Source: Bacteroidales bacterium (GTDB taxonomy: Bacteria > Bacteroidota > Bacteroidia > Bacteroidales > P3). Taken from it: a DNA stretch of 48,855 nt. The stretch spans positions 1 through 48,855 of the forward strand of contig SFPR01000005.1 in assembly GCA_004551865.1 (NCBI GenBank), given 5' to 3'. A program made the position numbers and the translations under genes. Of this stretch, positions 1 to 7,799 are shown in pieces. The first letter of the stretch is position 1; every line of letters begins with the position of its first letter. The notes under the pieces were generated by a model. That model was given only the letters and a program-made list of their open reading frames with translations, had not been told where the DNA came from and searched no databases.

Positions 1-777
1 TCACACAAACTTTACGGATTTCAATACCTGCTTGCATCTATTTTTGGTGCAATAACACCCTTTTGTTCCTGCTCGAGCATACCACTTTTCATAGGATTTG
101 TCAAAGGAGGTATCCCTTTGGGAGTTACATTTTCCTTTTTGATAACCTCACCTTTGGTAAACGAAGTGGCAGTGGCAATGTTTATTGGAGCTTTCGGAAC
201 AAAAATCACTTTGATATATGTTCTCAGCGGTATTATATTGGGGATGGTAGGTGGTATGGTACTCGGACAGTTTAGGTTGGAAAGGTATTTGACCGACTGG
301 GTAAGGCAAATTCAGGCTCAATCGACCTCACAGGCAGAGCAATGGGAAGCAGAGAAAATCTCATTTTGGCATCGAATACCCTCAATCCTGAAAGAATCTT
401 GGAAAATAGTCAAAGGGGTATTGATTTATGTGCTTATCGGAATAGGCATAGGAGCTTTCATGCACGGTTTTGTACCCGAAGGATTTTTTGAAACCTACCT
501 TTCAAAAGACAATCTCTTCGCAGTGCCTGCGGCAGTGCTGCTTGCTGTACCAATGTATTCCAATGCGGCAGGAATTGTTCCCATAATCGAGGTCTTTGTT
601 GCCAAAGGCATTCCGATAGGAACGGCAATAGCATTCATGATGGCGGTTGTCGGTCTGTCGCTACCCGAAGCCACACTGCTCAAAAAGGTGATGAATTGGA
701 AACTTCTATGCATATTTTTTGGCACAACAGCACTTTTTATCATCTTGTCGGGCTTTCTTTTCAACATACTTTTGTAG
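1..777 (+). CDS. COG0701/ArsP-type permease, 5' end missing
   Basis: The reading frame is open from base 1 to the TAG at 775-777, so the gene starts upstream of the window and about 258 residues are visible. The visible part begins near the signature PFCSCSSIPLF (around residues 21-31), followed by glycine-rich hydrophobic segments and the motif SPLVNE. This combination is characteristic of the COG0701 predicted permeases (UPF0718/ArsP). Some members export organoarsenicals; for most the substrate is unknown. A charged loop (about residues 95-135) separates two membrane blocks, and a second glycine/proline-rich block holds VPMYSNAAG, the repeat-related counterpart of the first motif. A 21-bp phased repeat element follows the stop within 11 bp. 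Family call is firm; substrate is not. Confidence 0.85.
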   Translation, partial: SHKLYGFQYLLASIFGAITPFCSCSSIPLFIGFVKGGIPLGVTFSFLITSPLVNEVAVAMFIGAFGTKITLIYVLSGIILGMVGGMVLGQFRLERYLTDWVRQIQAQSTSQAEQWEAEKISFWHRIPSILKESWKIVKGVLIYVLIGIGIGAFMHGFVPEGFFETYLSKDNLFAVPAAVLLAVPMYSNAAGIVPIIEVFVAKGIPIGTAIAFMMAVVGLSLPEATLLKKVMNWKLLCIFFGTTALFIILSGFLFNILL

Positions 778-787
778 GGCAAAAATA

Positions 788-861
788 AAACGGCGTTTTG
801 GCAAAATGAAACGCCGTTTCGTCCGAGCAAAACGCCGTTTTATTTTCGTAAAACGGCGTTT
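788..861. repeat. 21-bp phased palindrome element, copy 1
   Basis: Four cores of the form AAACG-S-CGTTT are centred at 793, 814, 835 and 856, exactly 21 bp apart. The central bases read G, C, C, G. Spacers are 10 bp; the middle one holds TCCGAGC. The element lies between the permease stop and the etfB promoter. Cores 1 and 2, and cores 3 and 4, are mutually complementary including the centre. Confidence 0.95.
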
Positions 862-1024
862 TATTTTTGCGGTACAACAAGCCGTGTTTTTCGTCTGAGA
901 AAGAGAGGTTTTTGTTTGCGAAAAAAGCAAATAAAATCGGCAGAAAACATTATCGACAAGAGCATTTGGTCGATAAGAAAAGGCTTAAAAGGGGAAGAAA
1001 GTGCCATTTTCGGGATTTTTTTCG

Positions 1025-1032
1025 TATCTTTG
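1025..1032 (+). promoter_or_regulatory. Bacteroidota -7 box for etfB operon
   Basis: TATCTTTG matches the TAnnTTTG consensus and lies 27 bp upstream of the etfB ATG. No good -33 TTTG is seen at the usual distance. Confidence 0.7.
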
Positions 1033-1059
1033 CAATCTGTTTAATCAAAAACTAAGAGT

Positions 1060-1932
1060 ATGAGTTTGAAAATCGTAGTGTTGGCAAAGCAAGTTCCCGA
1101 TACCAGAAACGTGGGTAAGGACGCCATGACGGAAGAAGGCACGGTCAATCGTGCAGCTTTGCCGGCTATTTTTAATCCCGAAGACTTGAATGCTTTGGAG
1201 ATGGCTTTACATATTAAAGATATAGTTCCTCAAACCGAGGTTTACATTTTGACAATGGGTCCTGCAAGAGCAGGGGAGATTGTAAGACAATCGTTGTACC
1301 GCGGTGCAGACGGAGGATACGTCATTTCCGACAGAAAAGCAGCAGGAAGTGATACCTTGGCAACCTCATATACAATAAGCCAAGGCGTTAAGAAACTCGG
1401 CAAAGTAGATTTGGTGCTTGCAGGTCGTCAAGCTATTGACGGAGATACGGCACAAGTAGGACCTCAAACAGCCGAAAAACTTGATATGCCGCAGATTACA
1501 TACGCCGAACAAGTATTGTTTGTCGATAACGAGAAGATAAGAATTAAGAGACGCTTGGAACGCGGAATTGAAGAGGTGGAATGCAAATTTCCTTGCATGA
1601 TTACCGTTGGTTCTTCGGCACCTGAGTGTCGTTTTCCGATAGCCAAGCAGGTCATGAAGTACAAAAACGCCATCAACAAAGCCGAAGCAGAAGAAAAAGG
1701 CATCGATTGCCAAAAACTCTTTGCCGCAAAGCCATATTTGGAAATCGGTTTGTGGAGTGCAGCCGACGTTGAGGCGGAAGACAACCGCATAGGATTGAGC
1801 GGTTCTCCGACAAAGGTGAAGAAAATAGAGAACGTGGTATTGACCGCAAAGGAAAGCGTGAACGTAGAACCGACAGACGAGAACTTGGACGCTCTTGTCA
1901 AGGAACTAATCTCTTCACATATCATCGGTTAA
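1060..1932 (+). CDS. etfB: Electron transfer flavoprotein beta subunit
   Basis: This 290-residue protein begins MSLKIVVLAKQVPDT and carries the EtfB nucleotide-binding signature GRQAIDGDTAQVGPQ (about residues 122-136). EtfB pairs with EtfA to form an FAD-containing heterodimer that passes electrons between acyl-CoA dehydrogenases and other carriers. The ATG at 1060 sits just after a -7 box and gives the family's normal N-terminus. etfA follows after 39 bp and an acyl-CoA dehydrogenase after that, so the three form an operon. Whether this Etf bifurcates electrons cannot be decided from what I can see. Confidence 0.95.
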   Translation: MSLKIVVLAKQVPDTRNVGKDAMTEEGTVNRAALPAIFNPEDLNALEMALHIKDIVPQTEVYILTMGPARAGEIVRQSLYRGADGGYVISDRKAAGSDTLATSYTISQGVKKLGKVDLVLAGRQAIDGDTAQVGPQTAEKLDMPQITYAEQVLFVDNEKIRIKRRLERGIEEVECKFPCMITVGSSAPECRFPIAKQVMKYKNAINKAEAEEKGIDCQKLFAAKPYLEIGLWSAADVEAEDNRIGLSGSPTKVKKIENVVLTAKESVNVEPTDENLDALVKELISSHIIG

Positions 1933-1971
1933 TTGCCGCATTGTTAAACCCTATTAAAGAAACAGAGAAAG

Positions 1972-2997
1972 ATGAACAACATATTTGTATATTGCGAGCT
2001 TACCGAAGAGCGTACAATAGCCGACGTAAGTTTGGAATTGTTGAGTAAAGCAAGAAAATTGGCAGATGAATTGAGCTGTAAAGTCGAAGCAATAGTCATA
2101 GGAGACAAAACAGACAATTTGGAAGAGACTTTGTATCCATACGGAGTTGATATAATCAACTATGCCCAAGACAAGAGATTATTTCCTTACACAACACTGC
2201 CACACTTTGCCATAGTAACCAAATTGTTGAAAGAAAAACAAGCACAAATATGCCTTTTCGGAGCAACATGTGTGGGAAGAGACCTTGCACCAAGGGTAGC
2301 CTCTTTGTTGCGTTGCGGACTTACGGCAGACTGTACAAGTTTGGAAATTGGTTCTCACGAAGACAAGAAAGCAGGAAAAGTATATGACAACTTGCTTTAC
2401 CAAATCCGTCCGGCATTTGGAGGAAACATAGTTGCAACTATTGTCAATCCGGAAACACGACCTCAAATGGCAACAGTCAGAGAGGGAGTGATGAAAAAAG
2501 AAATCTGCAATCCTTCACACAAAGGCGAGTTACAGATGCTTGATGTGGCACAATATGTGAGCGAAAGCGACTTTTGTGTCAAGGTATTGAGCCGCGAAAT
2601 CGAGCAACAGAAGATTAACATCAAATCAGCTCAAATAGTAGTCATCGGAGGTTACGGAATGGCAAGCGGAAAAGACGGATTTAAGTTGATACACGAGCTT
2701 GCGGATACCCTTGGCGGTGAAGTGGGAGCAACACGTGCCGCAGTAGATGCAGGAATGACCGAACACGAAAGACAAGTAGGACAGACAGGAGTAACCATAC
2801 GTCCGAAGCTATGTATAGCCTGCGGAGTTTCAGGAGCAGTTCAACATCGTGCCGGAATGGATCAGTCGTCAAAGATTATCTCTATCAACACCGATGTTAA
2901 TGCACCGATAAATTCGATAGCAGACTATACCATAATAGGCGATGCTTTCGAGATTATACCAAAACTAATCAAGCATTACAAAAACAATACCAAGTAG
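1972..2997 (+). CDS. etfA: Electron transfer flavoprotein alpha subunit
   Basis: The 341-residue product has the N-terminal Etf domain and a C-terminal FAD-binding domain from about residue 215. The FAD domain shows VGATRAAVDAGM (about 251-262), ERQVGQTG (about 266) and IACGVSGAVQH (about 282), all hallmark EtfA segments that contact FAD. It ends with the usual ADYTIIGDAFEIIP-type tail. It is the second gene of the etfB-etfA-acd operon. Length and motifs are normal, with no frameshift. Confidence 0.95.
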   Translation: MNNIFVYCELTEERTIADVSLELLSKARKLADELSCKVEAIVIGDKTDNLEETLYPYGVDIINYAQDKRLFPYTTLPHFAIVTKLLKEKQAQICLFGATCVGRDLAPRVASLLRCGLTADCTSLEIGSHEDKKAGKVYDNLLYQIRPAFGGNIVATIVNPETRPQMATVREGVMKKEICNPSHKGELQMLDVAQYVSESDFCVKVLSREIEQQKINIKSAQIVVIGGYGMASGKDGFKLIHELADTLGGEVGATRAAVDAGMTEHERQVGQTGVTIRPKLCIACGVSGAVQHRAGMDQSSKIISINTDVNAPINSIADYTIIGDAFEIIPKLIKHYKNNTK

Positions 2998-3034
2998 TCA
3001 ATTCAAATTGTAGAACGAAACAAGACAGTATATC

Positions 3035-4747
3035 ATGGGTAATTTTTTTACAGATAACGAAAGACTGAAGTTTCATCTTCATAACGACATGATGAAAGAA
3101 ATCATCCGTTTGAAGGAACGAGACTATGCAGATAAAGATAAGTATGATTTTGCACCCGAAAGCTATGAGGACGCAATAGATTCATACGAGAAAGTATTGG
3201 AAATAGTAGGCGAAATAACATCCGACGTTTTGGCAGAGAATGCAAAGGACGTTGATATTGAGGGACCGAAGATTGAGGGCAATGCCATAGTGTATGCAAA
3301 AGGTACTCAGAGAAATCACGAAGCTCTAAGGGACGCCGGCTTGTATGGAATGAGCCTTCCGCGTCAGTATGGGGGACTTAACTTCTCTTATGTGCCGTAT
3401 GTGATGGCTGCCGAGATAGTTTCGAGGGGCGATTGCGGCTTTGCAAACATCTGGGGCTTGCAAGACTGTGCCGAAACGATATATGAGTTCGGTTCAGAGG
3501 AGATAAAGAACGAGTATCTTCCGAGGATAAACAAGGGAGCTACCTGTTCGATGGATTTAACCGAGCCTGACGCAGGCAGCGACTTGCAGGCAGTGAGACT
3601 AAAAGCCACTTACGATGAACAAGCCGGCGTTTGGCGTTTGAATGGTGTGAAGAGATTTATCACAAACGGTGATGCAGACATCAAACTCGTGCTTGCACGA
3701 AGCGAAGAAGGCACAACAGACGGACGAGGTTTGAGTTACTTTGTTTATGACCGCAACAACAAAGCCGTAACCGTCAGAAGAATAGAAAATAAACTTGGAA
3801 TTAAGGGTTCACCTACGGCAGAACTTGTATTCAACAACGCACCTGCTCAAATAGTTGGCGAAAGAAAGCTCGGTCTTATCAAGTATGTGATGAGCCTTAT
3901 GAACGGAGCGAGACTCGGAGTGGGCGCTCAGTCGGTCGGCTTGGCAGAAGCAGCATACAGAGAGGCTGTAAAATATGCTCACGAGAGAGAACAATTCGGC
4001 AAGCCGATAGCAAATTTTGCCCAAGTGTATGAAATGCTCGGCAATATGAGAGCAAAAACCGATGCAATCAGGACTCTGTTGTATGAAACGGCACGTCAGG
4101 TCGATATGTACAAGTCTTTGGATGCTATTTCTCGTGAAAGAAAGCTCGCAGTCGAAGAAAAGCAGCTCTTGAAAGCACATTTGCGTCTTGCAGATGCCTT
4201 GACACCAATGTTGAAGCTCTTTGCCAGCGAATATGCCAACCAAATAACATACGATTGCATACAAGTACACGGCGGAAGCGGTTTTATGAAAGACTATGCC
4301 TGCGAAAGAATGTATCGTGATGCCCGAATACTAACCATATATGAGGGAACATCACAGTTGCAAGTCGTTGCAGCAATCAAAGGCGTAACTTCGGGCATTT
4401 ATGCAGCCAGAATAAAAGAGTATGAAGCCGTTGAAGTGAGCGGAGAGCTTGCAACAATGAGGCAAGAACTCATAAAGATGAGAGAAAGGTACGAGTCGAT
4501 ATTAGAAAAAGCCAAAGAACTCGGAACTGCAAGCGAAGCCTTCGATTTCGTATCAAGACGCCTTGTAGAAATGGCAGGTTATCTCATAATGACAAACCTT
4601 TTGGTTAATGACGCAGCACGAAACGACATCTTCACTCGCTCAGCCCGCATAATGACAGCCTTGTCGAAGAGCGAAATAGAGAAAGCTGCTGTTTATATAG
4701 ACAACTTTAATCCTGACATATTGGAAGACTACAAGAGTCTTTTGTAG
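3035..4747 (+). CDS. Acyl-CoA dehydrogenase, long form with C-terminal extension
   Basis: The 570-residue flavoprotein oxidises an acyl-CoA at the alpha-beta bond (or reduces the enoyl-CoA) in partnership with Etf. Visible motifs are the FAD/substrate segment SMDLTEPDAGSD (about residue 171), EREQFGKPI (about 318) and IYEGTSQLQ (about 435). The Glu in YEGTS is the catalytic-base position of the short/medium-chain class. The protein is about 190 residues longer than a classical 380-residue member because of an N-terminal extension and a helical C-terminal domain. It follows etfA by 37 bp. Butyryl- or crotonyl-CoA is a plausible substrate given the fermentation genes nearby, but chain length is inference. 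Confidence 0.9.
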   Translation: MGNFFTDNERLKFHLHNDMMKEIIRLKERDYADKDKYDFAPESYEDAIDSYEKVLEIVGEITSDVLAENAKDVDIEGPKIEGNAIVYAKGTQRNHEALRDAGLYGMSLPRQYGGLNFSYVPYVMAAEIVSRGDCGFANIWGLQDCAETIYEFGSEEIKNEYLPRINKGATCSMDLTEPDAGSDLQAVRLKATYDEQAGVWRLNGVKRFITNGDADIKLVLARSEEGTTDGRGLSYFVYDRNNKAVTVRRIENKLGIKGSPTAELVFNNAPAQIVGERKLGLIKYVMSLMNGARLGVGAQSVGLAEAAYREAVKYAHEREQFGKPIANFAQVYEMLGNMRAKTDAIRTLLYETARQVDMYKSLDAISRERKLAVEEKQLLKAHLRLADALTPMLKLFASEYANQITYDCIQVHGGSGFMKDYACERMYRDARILTIYEGTSQLQVVAAIKGVTSGIYAARIKEYEAVEVSGELATMRQELIKMRERYESILEKAKELGTASEAFDFVSRRLVEMAGYLIMTNLLVNDAARNDIFTRSARIMTALSKSEIEKAAVYIDNFNPDILEDYKSLL

Positions 4748-4770
4748 TAATACATTATAGGTTTCGACAA

Positions 4771-4808
4771 ACAGCCGCATTGCTTTGGTGCAGTGCGGCT
4801 GTATTTTT
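4771..4808 (+). terminator. Rho-independent terminator after acyl-CoA dehydrogenase
   Basis: A perfect 9-bp stem (ACAGCCGCA at 4771-4779 with TGCGGCTGT at 4794-4802) is followed by ATTTTTG. It lies 23 bp after the acyl-CoA dehydrogenase stop and before the convergent DUF454 gene. Confidence 0.85.
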
Positions 4809-4845
4809 GTGGTTTGACTTTCTGTTTTTCTGATTTTGAACTCGT

Positions 4846-5250
4846 TTATCGGCTTTTGAAAGAAAGGATATGCACACTCACTCCGACGGCAATCCCTAAC
4901 AAGAGAATTTTTACCCAAAGCAGTTTGACCAAAAGTACCGAAACAGCTATTGTAATCCAAAGAGTGAGAATGCTTACCGCCTTTACTTTTTTCGGAATGG
5001 TCTTATGTAGCATGAAGTCGGATATATAAGGACCCAAAACCTTATGGGAGAGTAGTTTGTCGTACAATCGGCGATTGCTTCTCACAAAACAATAAGCTGC
5101 AAGGAGCAAAAAAGGTGTTGTTGGCAGAATCGGCAAAAACATTCCGACCACTCCCAAGCCCACAGAGAGCAATCCGAGTGCTGTCAATAGGTGTTTCTTC
5201 ACTTTGTTTTCTTGTTTGGAAAAATTACCAAGGTCGTTTGGCGGCTGCAA
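4846..5250 (-). CDS. DUF454 (YbaN-like) inner membrane protein
   Basis: The small membrane protein has the DUF454 signature LGVVGMFLPILPTTPFLLLAA and then a Phe/Arg segment CFVRSN, followed by two further hydrophobic stretches. The function of the family is not known. The frame has an ATG at 5250, giving 134 residues, but family members usually begin with a basic residue pair just before the first membrane segment. A GTG at 5202 (VKKHLLTALG) may therefore be the true start, giving 118 residues. It is the last gene of a minus-strand operon with the RlmI-like gene, which ends 12 bp before the ATG. Confidence 0.85.
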   Translation of the reverse strand: MQPPNDLGNFSKQENKVKKHLLTALGLLSVGLGVVGMFLPILPTTPFLLLAAYCFVRSNRRLYDKLLSHKVLGPYISDFMLHKTIPKKVKAVSILTLWITIAVSVLLVKLLWVKILLLGIAVGVSVHILSFKSR

Positions 5251-5262
5251 AAGCCCTTATAC

Positions 5263-6462
5263 CTATTCTATATAAAGAAGCATTCCTTTCAAATAGCTTC
5301 CTTCGGGGTGGAAGATGCTCTGAGGGTGGTCTGTTCCGGCTGCAAGGTGTTTTATTATGCGGACATTTCTGCCCGAAAGAGCCGCACAGCTAAACAACAT
5401 GGTCGCAAAGTCTTCTTTACTCACAGCTTGCGAACAAGAAAAGGTGAAAAGCAATCCTCCCGAAGCTATCTTTTCCATGGCCTTTTGGTTAATTGCCCTA
5501 TAACCTTTAAGAGCCTGTTGAAGATTTCGCTGATGCTTTGCAAAAGCAGGAGGGTCCAAGACAATCAAATCGAAGCGACCTTTTTCCAAGCTGTTCAAAT
5601 AGTCCAACACATCGGCAACTTCGCCTATGTGAGTGGTGTTCTCGGCAAAGTTCATCTTCACATTGTCTTCGCAAATCCTCACAGCTCTTGCCGAAATGTC
5701 CAAGCTGACAACCTCTTTTGCCTCTGCCTTGATTGCAGAGAGTGAAAAGCCGCCCGTATATGCAAAGGCATTCAACACCCTTCTGCCTTTGGCATATTGA
5801 GCTACCAATCGGCGGTTCTCTCTTTGGTCAATGAAAAATCCGGTCTTTTGTCCCAAGGCATAGTCTATGCGATATGTCAGAGCGTTTTCCTTTGCAAACC
5901 AATCTTCGGGAAGATTTCCGAAAAGAAATTCGTCTTTTGTTCCAAATTTGCATTGCTTGGGCAGAGTGGAAGAAGACTTTGAAAACACAGCCTTGCAATC
6001 CGTTTGCAAAACCTGCTTGAAAGCCTCCACAATCTCTTTTCTCAAACGCCACATTCCCACCGAATGGAATTGTAACACCACCAATCCTTCATAGTAATCG
6101 GCAATAAGAGAGGGCAAAAAGTCTCCTTCGCCATTGACAAGTCTGAATACGGTCGTATCCTTGTCGTCAAACAATCCCATATCACGCCTTAATTCAACAG
6201 CCTTTTGCACTCTTTGGAGAATAAAATCAAAGTCTATTTCTATATCTTCAAAACTTAATATCTTTACAGCAATACTTCCGCTCTGCCAATGACCGACGCA
6301 AAGAAAATCTCCATAGTTTGAAACCACCCTTACCACGTCTCCTTCCTCAATATCTTTGTCCACGCTTTTCAAAGCACCCGAAAATAACCACGGATGCCGA
6401 CGAGAGAGCGATTTTTCTTTGCCTCTGAGAAGTATTGCCTGCTTTATGTCTGTTTTTTTCAT
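5263..6462 (-). CDS. rlmI: RlmI-type SAM-dependent rRNA methyltransferase
   Basis: The 399-residue protein has an N-terminal PUA-like RNA-binding part and a C-terminal Rossmann methyltransferase domain. Motifs seen are AFAYTGGFSL (SAM site, about residue 232), VSLDISARA, DLIVLDPPAFAK (about 296-307) and FSCSQAV (about 343). This order matches the RlmI/RlmK-C family that makes 5-methylcytosine in 23S rRNA. It lies 19 bp downstream of the BamE-like gene on the same strand. The family assignment is strong; the exact rRNA position is inferred from E. coli RlmI. Confidence 0.85.
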   Translation of the reverse strand: MKKTDIKQAILLRGKEKSLSRRHPWLFSGALKSVDKDIEEGDVVRVVSNYGDFLCVGHWQSGSIAVKILSFEDIEIDFDFILQRVQKAVELRRDMGLFDDKDTTVFRLVNGEGDFLPSLIADYYEGLVVLQFHSVGMWRLRKEIVEAFKQVLQTDCKAVFSKSSSTLPKQCKFGTKDEFLFGNLPEDWFAKENALTYRIDYALGQKTGFFIDQRENRRLVAQYAKGRRVLNAFAYTGGFSLSAIKAEAKEVVSLDISARAVRICEDNVKMNFAENTTHIGEVADVLDYLNSLEKGRFDLIVLDPPAFAKHQRNLQQALKGYRAINQKAMEKIASGGLLFTFSCSQAVSKEDFATMLFSCAALSGRNVRIIKHLAAGTDHPQSIFHPEGSYLKGMLLYIE

Positions 6463-6481
6463 GAATTGACTGTGTGAAATG

Positions 6482-7015
6482 TTAGTATTGATTTACGCTT
6501 ACAACCTTTCCTTTCTCAAAATCGATACTTAATCTGTTCATATCATACTCTCCATATTTGTAAACGATGTTATCCGAATACTCAGAGAAGGAAAATTCTG
6601 TCGGTTTCCCCAAAATCTCATACACTTCTTTCTTTGTCATTCCTATACAGATACGTCCTTTCTTTGTCTTGCTCCTTACGTCAAAGCATTGGTTATATTC
6701 TTCGCTGTATGTGGCGGTAGATGTTGTCAGGGTCTCTGTCTCGTCTTGCTCCGCAGCGTATTGCTTGTCCGGAAAACCATTTACACAAACATATACGACC
6801 GCTGCCATGCCTATGAACGCAAAAACACATAACAGAAACATGAAAAAAGTTCTCATTCCATTGCCAAGACAAGAAGAGTAGCCTCTTCGCTCAACCGTTC
6901 TCTGCTCTCTGTGAATGTTTCTTTGGCGTTCAAAATCGTCTCTCTTGGGTTCAAAACGCTCTTCTTCGGAATTAAATCCGCTTCTGTACTCTTGCCAATC
7001 GTCTCTTTGGTTCAT
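6482..7015 (-). CDS. Single-pass membrane protein with BamE/SmpA-like C-terminal domain
   Basis: The 177-residue protein (ATG at 7015; a TTG two codons upstream is unlikely) has three parts. A charged, Arg/Glu-rich cytoplasmic region of about 50 residues comes first, then one membrane segment around residues 55-78, then an outside domain. The last 60 residues contain CIGMTKKEVYEILGKPTEF, which fits the helix-turn pattern of the BamE/SmpA/OmlA fold, and a closing beta region. No lipobox is present. It is first in the operon with rlmI. The biological role is not known. Confidence 0.7.
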   Translation of the reverse strand: MNQRDDWQEYRSGFNSEEERFEPKRDDFERQRNIHREQRTVERRGYSSCLGNGMRTFFMFLLCVFAFIGMAAVVYVCVNGFPDKQYAAEQDETETLTTSTATYSEEYNQCFDVRSKTKKGRICIGMTKKEVYEILGKPTEFSFSEYSDNIVYKYGEYDMNRLSIDFEKGKVVSVNQY

Positions 7016-7044
7016 AATCAATAAAAATTACTTGTTTACTCTTG

Positions 7045-7052
7045 CAAAGATA
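7045..7052 (-). promoter_or_regulatory. -7 box for the BamE-like/rlmI/DUF454 operon
   Basis: CAAAGATA on the plus strand reads TATCTTTG on the minus strand, 29 bp upstream of the ATG at 7015. Confidence 0.7.
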
Positions 7053-7088
7053 AGCATTTTTGCAACAAGTCGAAGACACCTCAAAATA

Positions 7089-7162
7089 AAACGGCGTTTT
7101 GCAAAAATAAAACGCCGTTTTATCCGAGCAAAACGCCGTTTTATTTTGCTGAAACGGCGTTT
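7089..7162. repeat. 21-bp phased palindrome element, copy 2
   Basis: Cores are centred at 7094, 7115, 7136 and 7157, all 21 bp apart, with central bases G, C, C, G as in copy 1. Spacers resemble copy 1 (GCAAAAAT, ATCCGAGC, ATTTTGCT). The element lies between two divergent promoters. Confidence 0.95.
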
Positions 7163-7217
7163 TATTATTTGCGTTCAAAAATATGGTCTTATGTGTTGCC
7201 AATTTGACAAAAATAAC

Positions 7218-7225
7218 TACCTTTG
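7218..7225 (+). promoter_or_regulatory. -7 box for outer-membrane protein gene
   Basis: TACCTTTG matches the Bacteroidota -7 consensus; GTTG at 7194-7197 is a possible -33 element 20 bp upstream. Confidence 0.75.
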
Positions 7226-7264
7226 CAGTCGAATTTGTTATTACTAATCAAAACACAAAAAGAG

Positions 7265-7714
7265 ATGAAAAAATTTTTCTTATTGGCAGTAATGGCTGTA
7301 TTGACAGCATTACCAATGTCAAAGGCTGAGGCTCAAAATTGGGGCGTCGGTGTAGTCGGAGGATTTGACTACGGCTTGCAAGTAAAGAAGTACATGGGTG
7401 CTAACAACTTGGATTTCAGAGGTCATTTTCACAATCACGGATTTCAAGTTGCCGGATTGTATGAGTGGAACTATGGTTTGGGTTCGGGATTTACCCTCTA
7501 CTATGGTGTAGGTGCCGGATTGGGAACATGGAAGGTCGATAGCGATTCAGATATGTCCTTCGGACTTGACATAGAAGGCGTTGTAGGTGTTGAATGGCAA
7601 ATTCCGGGCGTTCCTTTGGCTTTGAGTTTGGATTACAGACCTGCTTTTGAAATTTTACCTGAAACAGATTTTTATGCAAAAGGCTTTGCATTTGGTCTTA
7701 AATTCTTGTTTTAA
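7265..7714 (+). CDS. Small secreted beta-rich outer-membrane protein
   Basis: The ATG at 7265 gives a 149-residue protein with a clear signal peptide (MKKFFLLAVMAVL through AEAQ, cleavage near residue 22). The mature part is Gly/aromatic-rich with alternating hydrophobic residues and ends in a C-terminal Phe (FGLKFLF), the pattern of a small outer-membrane beta barrel. There is no further family-specific motif that I recognise. It is a single-gene unit: promoter at 7218 and a terminator-like hairpin at 7743. Confidence 0.75.
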   Translation: MKKFFLLAVMAVLTALPMSKAEAQNWGVGVVGGFDYGLQVKKYMGANNLDFRGHFHNHGFQVAGLYEWNYGLGSGFTLYYGVGAGLGTWKVDSDSDMSFGLDIEGVVGVEWQIPGVPLALSLDYRPAFEILPETDFYAKGFAFGLKFLF

Positions 7715-7742
7715 TGCATAATAACAGGATTTCAGAATAATC

Positions 7743-7778
7743 AAAAGGGCAGTCGATTAGTTTCGGCTGCCTTTTTCT
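7743..7778 (+). terminator. Likely terminator after outer-membrane protein
   Basis: An imperfect stem (AAAAGGGCAGTCG with CGGCTGCCTTTT) runs into a T-rich tract, 28 bp after the stop at 7714 and just before the AtoE-like gene at 7800. Confidence 0.6.
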
Positions 7779-7799
7779 TTTGTCAAAACTCTCTTTAAG

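Noticed and set aside
788..861. Repeat elements as a CRISPR array
   Set aside because: The spacers (10 bp) are conserved between copies, repeats are 11-13-bp palindromes and no cas genes are present.
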